From NCBI GenBank assembly GCA_937944445.1, contig CALDYP010000020.1, positions 1-56,958 of the forward strand: a stretch of DNA of 56,958 bases, given 5' to 3'. A model generated the notes under the pieces. That model ran no database searches and was not told the origin of the DNA. It saw nothing but the letters and a program-made list of their open reading frames with translations. A program made the position numbers and the translations under genes. This DNA comes from an uncultured Anaerolineae bacterium. Its GTDB lineage: Bacteria; Chloroflexota; Anaerolineae; Aggregatilineales; Phototrophicaceae. Shown here one piece after another: positions 41,949 through 49,941 of this stretch; the first letter of the stretch is position 1; each line of letters starts with the position of its first letter.

Positions 41949-43168
41949 CCACTGTCCTGCACCTCATCAAGGCCACCCGCTTCAGCGGCGCAGAGCGCCA
42001 CCTGCTCAGCTTGCTGCCCGCCCTGCGCCAACGTGGGATCGACGCCCGCCTGATCGTCCTGACTGAGCCAGATAAGCCGATGGACGACATCGCCGCCGCC
42101 GCAGACGCCGTCGGGCTGCCGCTGCGCCGCATGACGATCCGACGCGGCGTCGACTTATCGACTGTGCCGCGCCTTGCCGCGGAAATCCGCGCGCAGCGGC
42201 CTGACATCGTCCACACCCATTTGATCCACGCAGACGTGTTCGGCTTTCTGGCGGCGCGTCAGGCAGGGGTGCAGCACGTGATCAGCACGCGCCACAACGA
42301 CGATTCGTTTCGGCGGCATTGGCCGCTGCGCCTGCTGCACGCTTGGCTCTGGCGGCGCATCAGCGCTGGGGTCGTCATCAGCCGCGCGCTGGGCGAGTTC
42401 GTCCGCCAAGTCGAGTTTGCCCCACCCGAGCGCGTCCACGTCATCCACTACGGGATGGCCAACCCGCGCCCGTCGGCGCTGGACGTTGAACTGGCGCGGC
42501 GGCAGCTTCGCTTAGATTTGGGCAACTTCCCCTATGAGACGCAGCTCATCGGGATCGTCTCGCGCTTGATCGAACAGAAGGGCATCCCCTACGCATTGGA
42601 GGCGTTCCAGCAGATCGCCGAGGAATTCCCCGATGCGCACTTGGTCATCGCCGGCGACGGCGACCAACGGGCAGCGCTCGAAGCCCAAGCGCAGACGATG
42701 CTGCTGGGGGATCGCGTCCACTTTTTGGGCTGGCGCAGCGACCCGCAGGCGGTCATGCGCGGGCTGGACGTGCTGCTCATGCCCAGCCTGTGGGAGGGCT
42801 TCGGGCTGACGCTGCTCGAGGCGATGAGCGCGCGCGTCCCTGTCGTCGCCAGCCACGTGAGCGCCATCCCTGAAATCGTCGTGCACCAAGAGACCGGCTT
42901 CCTCGTCGCCCCGCGCGACCCCGGCGCAATGGCCTACGCGCTGCGCCTGCTGCTAGCTGACCCGCTGCTGCGCAAGCACATGGGGCTGAACGGCGAAGAT
43001 CGGCTGGAGACGCACTTCAGCCTTGAGCGCATGGCCGACCAGACCGCCGCGCTCTACGCCCGCGTGCTAGGCCAGCAGCCCCGTGACGCCCTCCAAGATC
43101 AAGCGCGCGCCGAAGAAGCTGAGCAGCACGATCGTGAAGATCAAGATGCGCCGCGTGACGCGCGGTGA
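41945..43168 (+). CDS. GT4-family glycosyltransferase with extended tail
   Basis: A 407-residue GT4 enzyme. The N-terminus 'VLHLIKATRFSGAERHLLSLLPALRQRGID' with the G-A-E acceptor loop, then 'GIVSRLIEQKGIPYALEAFQ', 'LVIAGDGDQRAALEAQA', 'VHFLGWRSD', and 'MPSLWEGFGLTLLEAMSARVPVVAS' with the ExxE-type EGFGLTLLE donor motif. This fits a retaining hexosyltransferase of lipid or exopolysaccharide synthesis. The usual family end would be near 'MADQTAALYARVLG'. About 30 further charged residues (QDQARAEEAEQHDREDQDAP) run across the 3' end of the opposing exporter gene, a 102-bp tail overlap. This suggests the ancestral stop was lost. Confidence 0.87.
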   Translation: MTTVLHLIKATRFSGAERHLLSLLPALRQRGIDARLIVLTEPDKPMDDIAAAADAVGLPLRRMTIRRGVDLSTVPRLAAEIRAQRPDIVHTHLIHADVFGFLAARQAGVQHVISTRHNDDSFRRHWPLRLLHAWLWRRISAGVVISRALGEFVRQVEFAPPERVHVIHYGMANPRPSALDVELARRQLRLDLGNFPYETQLIGIVSRLIEQKGIPYALEAFQQIAEEFPDAHLVIAGDGDQRAALEAQAQTMLLGDRVHFLGWRSDPQAVMRGLDVLLMPSLWEGFGLTLLEAMSARVPVVASHVSAIPEIVVHQETGFLVAPRDPGAMAYALRLLLADPLLRKHMGLNGEDRLETHFSLERMADQTAALYARVLGQQPRDALQDQARAEEAEQHDREDQDAPRDAR

Positions 43169-43696
43169 GATGCTGCCGAGCCGATCGAACAGCAGCACGA
43201 GCAGCGCCAGCCCGCCTAAGAACGTCCCATAGAACGCCAACAAGAACGCCAGCGCTAGCCACAGTGACTCGCGCAGCGCCCCGACCAGCGTCGGCCCGTT
43301 CAGTGCCCCCCAGAAGATGTACGGCCCCGGGTTCAGCAGGTTGATCAGCACCGCTTTGAACAGCACTGCGCGCACGCTCTCCAGTTCGACATTGCCGTCT
43401 GCTTTGAAGGTCGCCCCCGCGCGGATCTGCTGATAGGCGTTGTAGGCAAGAAACCACAAGAACAGCCCCCCGCCGATGCGGATGGCGTTCAGCGCGGCGT
43501 CGGGCAAGCTGCCGAGGATAACGATCATCAAGAAAGCGATGGGAACGTCCGAGATGAGCGGCGAGAAGATCGTCACGATCCCGCGTCGCCAGCCAAAGCG
43601 CAGCGTCACGTTCAAGATGTTGGTTTGCAGCGGCCCCGGGATGGACACCGCGCTCAAGGCGTATGAAAACCCCGTCGTCAGATAGTATAAGACCAT
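43067..43696 (-). CDS. LysE-type amino-acid exporter
   Basis: A 209-residue membrane protein with six hydrophobic helices. 'SAVSIPGPLQTNILNVTLRFGWRRGIVTIFSPLISDVPIAF' is the LysE/RhtB opening, including the conserved 'PGP' and the following Gly-rich turn; 'LLNPGPYIFWG' is the second conserved NPGP-like loop. These proteins export amino acids or small metabolites. Its 3' end overlaps the opposing glycosyltransferase frame. The start is the ATG at 43696. No regulator gene is nearby. Confidence 0.82.
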   Translation of the reverse strand: MVLYYLTTGFSYALSAVSIPGPLQTNILNVTLRFGWRRGIVTIFSPLISDVPIAFLMIVILGSLPDAALNAIRIGGGLFLWFLAYNAYQQIRAGATFKADGNVELESVRAVLFKAVLINLLNPGPYIFWGALNGPTLVGALRESLWLALAFLLAFYGTFLGGLALLVLLFDRLGSISPRVTRRILIFTIVLLSFFGARLILEGVTGLLA

Positions 43697-43879
43697 GAAA
43701 TGCTTTCACGAGTGGATATAACTTTTGTAGTGTAATCAGCTTGCGGATGCGGCACAACGTCCACCTAAGCCTGCATGGTGTGCTGAGGCTTCGCCGTGCC
43801 CCTACGACACCCTAGCCACACCCTACTCGTCCTGAGCTATAATTGCCGCACACATCATTATCTCTCGTTGAGGACACAT

Positions 43880-44194
43880 ATGAGCTACATCGATCTCTCG
43901 CTGGACGACTACCTGACGCAGTTCAAAGGGATGGATTACTACTTGATCGACGTGCGCGAGGAGGACGAATACGCTGACGGCCACCTGCCCGGCACGGTCA
44001 ACTTGCCGCTGAGTGAGCTTGAGGCGCGCTACCGCGAAATCGGCACGGATAAGCCGATTGTGCTGGTGTGCGCGCGCGGCGGGCGCAGCGCGCAGGCGGC
44101 GGAATATCTCGCCTATCAAGGCTACCAGAACCTCTACAACCTTGAGGGCGGCACACTAGGCTACATGAAGGCGGGCCACCCGCTGGAGAAATAG
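43880..44194 (+). CDS. rhodanese-domain protein
   Basis: A 104-residue single rhodanese domain, the GlpE size class. The CDC25-like start 'YYLIDVREEDEYADGHLPGTVNLPLSEL' leads to the active loop 'VCARGGRSAQAAEYL', with the catalytic cysteine for sulfur transfer. 'NLYNLEGGTLGY' closes the domain. ATG 43880 follows AGGA by six bases; TATAAT at 43838-43843 is a candidate -10. The DUF2236 gene starts 4 bp after the stop, so they are co-transcribed. Confidence 0.88.
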   Translation: MSYIDLSLDDYLTQFKGMDYYLIDVREEDEYADGHLPGTVNLPLSELEARYREIGTDKPIVLVCARGGRSAQAAEYLAYQGYQNLYNLEGGTLGYMKAGHPLEK

Positions 44195-44197
44195 ACG

Positions 44198-45040
44198 ATG
44201 AGTCGCCGCTACGATGTGCTGGCGCGGGTGCTGGCGCTTGACCCCCAGCGCGACTGCCAAGAAATCGTGCGCCTAGTCGGGGCGTATGAATCGCCGTGGT
44301 TGATGCAGAAGTCGTTGGAGTTTGCGCTCTTTCGCACTTACGCCGTCCCCAGCATCAGCGGGCTGCTGGCGCAGACGGGGCGCTTCCAACACGCCGGGCA
44401 GCGCCGCTATGATGACACCACGCTGCTCATCAGCGAGTTCGTCGAGGAAGGCCTTGACAGCCCGCGCGGGCGCGCTGCCCTACGCCAGATGAACCGCCTG
44501 CACGGGCGCTTCGCCATCAGCAACGAGGACTACCTCTACGTGCTGTCCACGTTCATCTACACGCCGATCTACTGGCATCGGCGCTTCGGCTGGCGTCCGC
44601 CGACGCACCACGAGAACCTCGCCAACTACTACTTCTGGTGCGAGGTTGGGCGGCGCATGAACATCAAAGACATCCCGCCCACCTTCGAGGCGTTTGAGGC
44701 CTTCCATCAAGCCTACGAGCGCGAGCACTTCGTCTACGCGGACACGAACCGCCAGATCGCCGAGTACACGATTCAGGTGTTTTGCAGTTGGTATCCGCGG
44801 TTCCTCAACCCGTTGATCCGACAGGTGATCTACACGTTCCTAGACGAGCCGCTGCGCCGCGCCTTCGGCTACCCTGACCCGAACCCCGCGCTGAAGCTCC
44901 TCACGCACGGGGCGCTCAAGCTGCGCGGTTTCGCGCTGCGCTACCTGCCGCCGCGCCAAGCGCCTTACTCGCTGCGCGCCCAGCCCACCCGCAGCTATCC
45001 GCACGGCTACGAGATCGAACAGCTCGGCGTCGATGCGTGA
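44198..45040 (+). CDS. DUF2236 (MpaB/Lcp-like oxygenase) family protein
   Basis: A 280-residue protein. The DUF2236 pattern is visible in 'RRYDDTTLLISEFVEEGLDSPRGRAALRQMNRLHGRFAISNEDYLYVLSTFIYTPI', where the His-Gly and Asn-Glu-Asp residues are family markers, and in the later 'HHENLANYYFWCEVGRRMNIKDIP' segment. Relatives include the mycophenolic-acid enzyme MpaB and latex-clearing protein, which bind b-type haem and oxidise C-C bonds. Substrate here unknown. It is coupled to the rhodanese gene, and a hairpin overlaps its stop codon. Confidence 0.75.
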   Translation: MSRRYDVLARVLALDPQRDCQEIVRLVGAYESPWLMQKSLEFALFRTYAVPSISGLLAQTGRFQHAGQRRYDDTTLLISEFVEEGLDSPRGRAALRQMNRLHGRFAISNEDYLYVLSTFIYTPIYWHRRFGWRPPTHHENLANYYFWCEVGRRMNIKDIPPTFEAFEAFHQAYEREHFVYADTNRQIAEYTIQVFCSWYPRFLNPLIRQVIYTFLDEPLRRAFGYPDPNPALKLLTHGALKLRGFALRYLPPRQAPYSLRAQPTRSYPHGYEIEQLGVDA

Positions 45041-45062
45041 GGGCGAGGCGCACCTCGCCCTC
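45039..45062. terminator. bidirectional hairpin between convergent genes
   Basis: GAGGGCGAGG (45039-45048) and CCTCGCCCTC (45053-45062) form a perfect 10-bp stem with a 4-base loop. It overlaps the DUF2236 stop codon and lies 10 bp from the stop of the opposing gene. There is no T-run, so termination efficiency is uncertain. Confidence 0.5.
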
Positions 45063-45071
45063 TGTCTGCGT

Positions 45072-46838
45072 TTAGCTGCCGGTGATCGTCGGGTCGTTCA
45101 GCCAGATGTCTTGACTGAAGAGCGTCAGCCCTTCGACGATGACGTTCGTGCTGTAGCCGTAGGGCAGTTCGAACACGTTCAGGCCGTTGAAGGTCGAGAT
45201 GATCGGCACAGGCACGCCTGTTGACAAGTTCAAGACGGAGACGACCGGCTCGCACGTGATCTGCGCGTCGTCTTGGCAGATCTCCAACGCTACCTGTGCG
45301 CGGCCCGGGCTGCTGTTCTGCGCGACATACGTCACGCGGATGCGGTTCCAACTGACGAGCTGCTTGCCCGTCTGGCTGACGTTTTGGCCGGGGGCGATGG
45401 TCGCGGGCGGCGTGGCAAACGTGATCACGTCGAACAGGACATCGCCGGTGGGGGTGGGTGTGCTGCGTGGGCCGTTGCACCACGACGCGTCACAGAACGT
45501 CAGCGGGCGCACGCCCTCCAACGTGGGCAGGCGGTTGAAAGCGGACTCAGGGAAAGTCGTCCAGCGGCGGTCGATGAACACGGCGAAGTTCTCGCCGCTG
45601 ACGAACATCATATTGCTGCCGCCGAAGTTGCGATACCACGCGCGGAAGCGCACGCCAGAGGGCATCTCGCCCATGAAGAGCGTCGCCGCCGGGTCGAGGT
45701 AGGCGAAGGCGATGCGCGACTCGCCGATGTTGCGGTTGTCGTCCTCAGTTTCGACGCCCAACACATCAGACGGCGGGTTTTCCGCCAGCAGGTTGGCTTG
45801 TGTTTCGATCTCGCGGCAGGCGTCTTCGGTGGGCAGGCCGGGCGTGGGGTCTGGTGTGAAGCCGTAGCGCAGCCGCACGATGTCTACGAGGCCTTGAACG
45901 GCGGGCGTGCAGGATTGCAAGGGGTCGATCCCTTGCCAGCCGCGCGGGCGCACGCCGACCCCCTGCGTGGCGTCCGCCAGCGCCTCAAGGTCAAAGCGCA
46001 GGTTGCGGAAGGCCAGCGCGGGCACGCTGCTTGGCTGGCCGATCCAACCCACGGGGCGCACCCCCGGCCCTAAGAGCGTGTCGGCGAGGCTTTCGAGGTC
46101 AGTGCGGTTGTCCGCTGCCAGCGTCGGCGAGTTCAAGTCTTTGTTGGCGATCCAGCCCGGCGGGCGGTTGTTGAGGCCAAGCTCTTCGTCGGCCAGCCGC
46201 TCCAAATCGCCGCGCACGGCCAGCGTCAGCGCGGCCCAGTCGGGCGCTTCAGCTTGCGCGTTGATGATTGACGGCAAGAGCTGTGTTTGCAGCTCGCCTG
46301 CCAGCGCGCCGCAGTAGTCGAACACGGTGAGCAGCGTCGTCGGGCGGACGTTGTAGAGCGTCTCGAGCAGCCGCACAGTGTTCATGATGGTGCGCGAACA
46401 GCGGAACAGGCGCGGGCCGCCCGTCCAGTTGGGGGGGCGCTGATCCGCGCCGAAGACGGCATCCGCTGCCAGTTCGAGGTCATGGCGCACGTTGCGGATC
46501 ACGATGAAGGCGTTGCTGCTGGTCGCGCCGATCCACACGAGCGGGCGACGCCCCGCGCCGAACACCTCTTCAGCGATCTGTTCGTTGTTGAACCAACTGT
46601 CAGCGACGATGCTCGGTGAACTGACGTCACGGTTGGCGACCCACGTCGCCGGGCGCGACCCACCCCCGAACACAAAATCCGCGATCACCTCTTGGTCGGC
46701 GCGGATGTCGCTTAGCAGCGCCAGCAAATCCGGCGCTTGGTTGGTCGTGCTGACTGGCTGCTGCTGCGCTAGCACGGTCACTGCTAACCCCAGCAGCAGC
46801 GCGCCGAACGCCAGCCATTGAACCCATTTTGCTTTCAT
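45072..46838 (-). CDS. secreted protein with six ~24-residue 'RPxGW' repeats
   Basis: A 588-residue exported protein (signal MKAKWVQWLAFGALLLGLAVTVLA). It matches no family I know. Its N-terminal half holds six copies of a motif of the form x-R-x-D-L-E-x-L-A-D-x3-(F/L)-G-x3-R-P-x-x-W-x-G; examples are 'VRHDLELAADAVFG...RPPNW', 'NRTDLESLADTLLGPGVRP' and 'LRFDLEALADATQGVGVRP'. Four cysteines are spaced in this half. The C-terminal half is beta-rich ('VRFRAWYRNFGGSNMMFVSGENF', 'LVSWNRIRVTYVAQNSSPGRAQVALEIC') and could be a CARDB-like sandwich. I chose ATG 46838, preceded by AGGGGCGG. It is 55 bp after the anti-sigma-like gene, likely the same operon as the ECF sigma factor. Confidence 0.72.
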   Translation of the reverse strand: MKAKWVQWLAFGALLLGLAVTVLAQQQPVSTTNQAPDLLALLSDIRADQEVIADFVFGGGSRPATWVANRDVSSPSIVADSWFNNEQIAEEVFGAGRRPLVWIGATSSNAFIVIRNVRHDLELAADAVFGADQRPPNWTGGPRLFRCSRTIMNTVRLLETLYNVRPTTLLTVFDYCGALAGELQTQLLPSIINAQAEAPDWAALTLAVRGDLERLADEELGLNNRPPGWIANKDLNSPTLAADNRTDLESLADTLLGPGVRPVGWIGQPSSVPALAFRNLRFDLEALADATQGVGVRPRGWQGIDPLQSCTPAVQGLVDIVRLRYGFTPDPTPGLPTEDACREIETQANLLAENPPSDVLGVETEDDNRNIGESRIAFAYLDPAATLFMGEMPSGVRFRAWYRNFGGSNMMFVSGENFAVFIDRRWTTFPESAFNRLPTLEGVRPLTFCDASWCNGPRSTPTPTGDVLFDVITFATPPATIAPGQNVSQTGKQLVSWNRIRVTYVAQNSSPGRAQVALEICQDDAQITCEPVVSVLNLSTGVPVPIISTFNGLNVFELPYGYSTNVIVEGLTLFSQDIWLNDPTITGS

Positions 46839-46893
46839 GAACCGCCCCTGATGAACAACCACCATACCCCGAATTATACATCGGCTGCGAAAT

Positions 46894-47457
46894 TTAGCTT
46901 GAGGTGTGGTCGCCCGGCTCGGCGTTTTGGTCGAAGGCGTTCAGCAGCCCCTCCATCATCAAAGGCATCAAGCGCAGGCAAGCCGCCGCCAACTGCGGAT
47001 CCTCGCGCAAGTGCGGTTCGATCGCGTCGAGCAGCGCGATCTGCGCCTCCACTTGGAGCAGCATCAAGGCGATGGCGCGTTCCAGCACTTGGCTGAGCGT
47101 CCGCGCGTCCGCCTCACGGTTGAGCACCAACCACGACGCCCCGACCATCATCGGCATGGCGGCCACCATCGAGAGCGATAGGCTCTGCATGATTTGCGAG
47201 CGCAGCGCGGGCGGCAGCGCCTGCAAGCGCGCTTGCAGCTCAATCGTCTGCGCCAGCCGCGCCATGATCGTGACCGCCAGCCGCTGCGGGGCACGCATCT
47301 GCGGCGCACTGCTCAGCAGGTTGTCAACGGTTTCAAGGCGCGCAAACTCACGCGCAGCCTCGGCGTCGTGTTCAAGCTGCCGCAGCAGGCTTTGCGTCAG
47401 TTCTTCGCTCAGCACCCCGTCGAGCTTTTCCTGCATCTGCTGCCGTAACGGATCCAT
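46894..47457 (-). CDS. anti-sigma-factor-like protein, zinc motif absent
   Basis: A 187-residue protein directly downstream of the ECF sigma gene. Its N-terminus ('MQEKLDGVLSEELTQSLLRQLEHDAEAAREFARLETVDNLLSS') has the layout of anti-sigma domains (LDGELSPEE...L...), but the HxxxCxxC zinc ligands are missing: aspartate and alanine occupy the place. A hydrophobic stretch 'SLSMVAAMPMMVGASWLVL' near residues 95-115 could cross the membrane. The rest is helical. The role as the cognate anti-sigma is inferred from position and pattern. The start is ATG 47457; AAGGAT lies upstream. Confidence 0.65.
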   Translation of the reverse strand: MDPLRQQMQEKLDGVLSEELTQSLLRQLEHDAEAAREFARLETVDNLLSSAPQMRAPQRLAVTIMARLAQTIELQARLQALPPALRSQIMQSLSLSMVAAMPMMVGASWLVLNREADARTLSQVLERAIALMLLQVEAQIALLDAIEPHLREDPQLAAACLRLMPLMMEGLLNAFDQNAEPGDHTSS

Positions 47458-47463
47458 GCACAC

Positions 47464-48066
47464 CTATCCTTCCAATAAACGACGGTTCTCTGAGGGTTGA
47501 TCGTTGATGTGACCGTACTGCTCAGCGAGCATCTGCCGCGCGCGGAACAGGCGGCTTTTGATGGCGCTCTCGGTGGTGTTGAGCGCCGCCGCGATCTCGC
47601 TGTACGAGTAATCGTACCAGTAGCGCAGCACGACCGCCGCCCGGTAATCGGGCGCGAGTTCGTCCAACATGCGCTGGATCATCGCGCTGCGCTCGCGCCG
47701 CAGCAGCACATCTTCCGGCAGGGGGTCGCTGCTGGCGATCTCCAACGCATTGCCGCTCGGCAGCGGCTCATCCAATGAAACGAGCGCCATGCGGCGCTTG
47801 CGGATGCGGTCGATGCAGTGGTTCGACGCAATCGACAGCAGCCACGTCTTGAACGAGCGCTCGCGATCATAGCTTTCAAGATGGTTGTAAGCGCGGAGAA
47901 AGGTCTCTTGCGTGGCGTCTTCGGCTTCGGGGGCGTCGCCCAACATGCGATAGCACAGGTTGTAGACGGCATCGGTAAAGCTGTAGACGATCTCGGCAAA
48001 TGCTTCTTGATCGCCTCGGCGTGCTGCGTTAACCCATCCCAGCAAAACGTCGTCTGGTTCTGCCAC
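47464..48066 (-). CDS. ECF-type RNA polymerase sigma factor
   Basis: A 200-residue sigma-70 family factor of the ECF/SigW-RpoE type. Region 2 reads 'FAEIVYSFTDAVYNLCYRMLGDAPEAEDATQETFLRAYNHLESYDRERSFKTWLLSIASNHCIDRIRKR' and region 4 'RMLDELAPDYRAAVVLRYWYDYSYSEIAAALNTTESAIKSRLFRARQML'. The start is a GTG at 48066. A TATACT lies about 35 bp upstream on the minus strand (48106-48101). The stop is seven bases before the start of the anti-sigma-like gene, so the pair is co-expressed. It presumably controls an envelope or stress response. Confidence 0.93.
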   Translation of the reverse strand: MAEPDDVLLGWVNAARRGDQEAFAEIVYSFTDAVYNLCYRMLGDAPEAEDATQETFLRAYNHLESYDRERSFKTWLLSIASNHCIDRIRKRRMALVSLDEPLPSGNALEIASSDPLPEDVLLRRERSAMIQRMLDELAPDYRAAVVLRYWYDYSYSEIAAALNTTESAIKSRLFRARQMLAEQYGHINDQPSENRRLLEG

Positions 48067-48184
48067 GTCGCTCTTTCCTGCATCGGCTTGATTTGCACCG
48101 AGTATACCTGAAAAGGCTTGCGCTGTGCTGCCGATCTATGTCAGGCTTAGAGGGTGCTCACCCTGTGAGAGGACACTCACCCCC

Positions 48185-49213
48185 ATGAACGACGCCGCCT
48201 ACGATCGCGCGACGGCCTACCTCGCTAAGCTCTACAGCCTGCCGCTGTTCGAGCAGGGCGGGCGGCGGCATCCTGTCGTGATCTACCCCCCTGATCCTGA
48301 CCAAGTGGCCGACGTGGACAGCGTGCTCGGACGGCTGTACGTTGACGCTGCGCCGTTGACGATCTACGACTACGGTCACCTGCACAGCCTGCAAAACAGT
48401 GGGCGCACCCTCTACAACGGCGACACCTACGCGCTCCACAGCCTTGAGACCCACCCGCTGCGCGTCCACGCGATGCCCGGCCAATACTTCGACATGCTGG
48501 CCACCTGCGACGCGCTGGAGCGCGAGCTGAGCCTTGCCGCCAGCAGCAAGCTGATCCGCCTGCCGCTGCGCCAGCAGCTCCACCGCACGCTGCCCGTGGC
48601 GCAAGCTGGCTGGCGCGGGGTCGGTCGCAGCGCGGCGTTGGGCGGGGCGTGCCTGATCGTGTTCAACCAGCGCGGCACGTATCACGCTCTGCTGGCGCGG
48701 CGCAGCGCGCGCAACGCCTCAGATGTGAACCGGCTGCACGTCATGCCGGCCTTCATCGTGCAGCCCGTGCGCGGCCAATGGCAGGCGGAATGGCGCTTCA
48801 GCGATCATGTGATCCGCGAATACTTAGAAGAACTGTACGGGGTGGAAGAGGGCGCAGACGGCCACGAGCATCCAGCCCATCAGCGTTTGACGGCCATGCT
48901 CGCAGCGGGCGACGCGCAGCTTTTTCTCACAGGGGTGGCCTACAACCTGCTGACGCTGCGGGCGGAGATCTGCGCGCTGCTGTTGATCCACGATGCGCAA
49001 TGGTGGGAAGAATCAAGCACAGCTGGCGGCCCGTTGACTTTCAACGCCCACAGCGAAGCCCAAGACGGGCGCTTGCTCATCGCGCCGATCACCACCGACG
49101 AGGCGCTGCTGACCGGGCTGCCCCAGCCGCTGCACCTCGCGATGCCACCGCAGGCCTACGCGGCGCTGTGGCTGGGGGTTGGGCTGGCGCGCAAGGTCAT
49201 CAGTGGGGGCTAG
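48185..49213 (+). CDS. Nudix-like domain protein, unknown function
   Basis: A 342-residue cytoplasmic protein that I cannot place firmly. Around the middle it reads 'GGACLIVFNQRGTYHALLARRS' and 'SDHVIREYLEELYGVEE', similar to the Nudix core (a strand then RExxEExG) but with one extra residue before the glycine and a missing upstream glycine and glutamate. It may be a degenerate Nudix fold that binds and does not hydrolyse. The first ~150 residues are of unknown type. I chose ATG 48185; GAGAGG lies 12-17 bases upstream, a bit far. It is divergent from the sigma factor gene, and its stop overlaps the stop of the opposing SDR gene. Confidence 0.6.
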   Translation: MNDAAYDRATAYLAKLYSLPLFEQGGRRHPVVIYPPDPDQVADVDSVLGRLYVDAAPLTIYDYGHLHSLQNSGRTLYNGDTYALHSLETHPLRVHAMPGQYFDMLATCDALERELSLAASSKLIRLPLRQQLHRTLPVAQAGWRGVGRSAALGGACLIVFNQRGTYHALLARRSARNASDVNRLHVMPAFIVQPVRGQWQAEWRFSDHVIREYLEELYGVEEGADGHEHPAHQRLTAMLAAGDAQLFLTGVAYNLLTLRAEICALLLIHDAQWWEESSTAGGPLTFNAHSEAQDGRLLIAPITTDEALLTGLPQPLHLAMPPQAYAALWLGVGLARKVISGG

Positions 49214-49941
49214 CTGCCGCCATCGACAGCGAGCGCCGCGCCGGTGATGAAGCTAGCGGCGTCGCTCAGCAGGAACAGGGCGGCGTTGGCCACTTCTTCC
49301 ACGCTGCCCATGCGCCCCAGCGCGTTCGGCGGCGTGAGGGCTGCGGGCATGTCGTCCTCAGCTACATGGCCCAGCAGCAGCGCGTTCACGCGCACGCCGC
49401 CGCTGGCCAGCTCACGGGCGGCCTGCCGCGTCATGGCCACGAGGCCGGCTTTGCCCGCCACATAGCCTATCCCCTGCTCAAGGGTGTAGGGGTTGCCCGC
49501 CGTGCTGGCAAGGTGCAGGATGCTGCCGCCGCCTTCATTGCTCATCACACGGGCGACCAACTGCGTGCAGAAGAACGGCCCGACGATGTTCACTTCAATT
49601 TGACGCCGCCAGTCCCACTCGTCGATGTTGAGCAGCGGTTCCGCCTTGAAGACGCCCGCCCCGTTGACGAAGTAGTGAACCCGCCCGAAGGCGTCGCGGG
49701 CGTTTTCGACCATCGCTGCCACTTGAAAGCGGTTGGTGATGTCGCCCTGCATCCCCTCGGCACGCCCGCCTGCTGCGCGGATGTCGTCGATGAGGGTGTC
49801 TACGCGGTCCGGGTTTTGATCGTTGACGAACACGCTGGCCCCTGTGCTGGCCAGCGCCAGCGCGATGGCGCGCGCCGCCCCGCTGCCTGCGCCCGCTACG
49901 ATGGCCGAACGCCCGCTGAAGTCTACTTTGAAGTCTGGCAT
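49210..49941 (-). CDS. short-chain dehydrogenase/reductase
   Basis: A 243-residue classical SDR. The cofactor site is 'IVAGAGSGAARAIALAL' (G-x3-G-x-G variant), 'NGAGVF' stands for the NNAG motif, and the catalytic set is Ser in 'LHLASTAG' with Y-V-A-G-K. 'AARELASGGVRVNALLLGHV' and 'LAVDGGS' end the domain as in FabG-type enzymes. Substrate unknown. I take ATG 49941; an upstream GTG at 49956 is possible. It starts within the 3' end of the hydrolase-fold gene, so the two are translationally coupled. Confidence 0.85.
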   Translation of the reverse strand: MPDFKVDFSGRSAIVAGAGSGAARAIALALASTGASVFVNDQNPDRVDTLIDDIRAAGGRAEGMQGDITNRFQVAAMVENARDAFGRVHYFVNGAGVFKAEPLLNIDEWDWRRQIEVNIVGPFFCTQLVARVMSNEGGGSILHLASTAGNPYTLEQGIGYVAGKAGLVAMTRQAARELASGGVRVNALLLGHVAEDDMPAALTPPNALGRMGSVEEVANAALFLLSDAASFITGAALAVDGGS

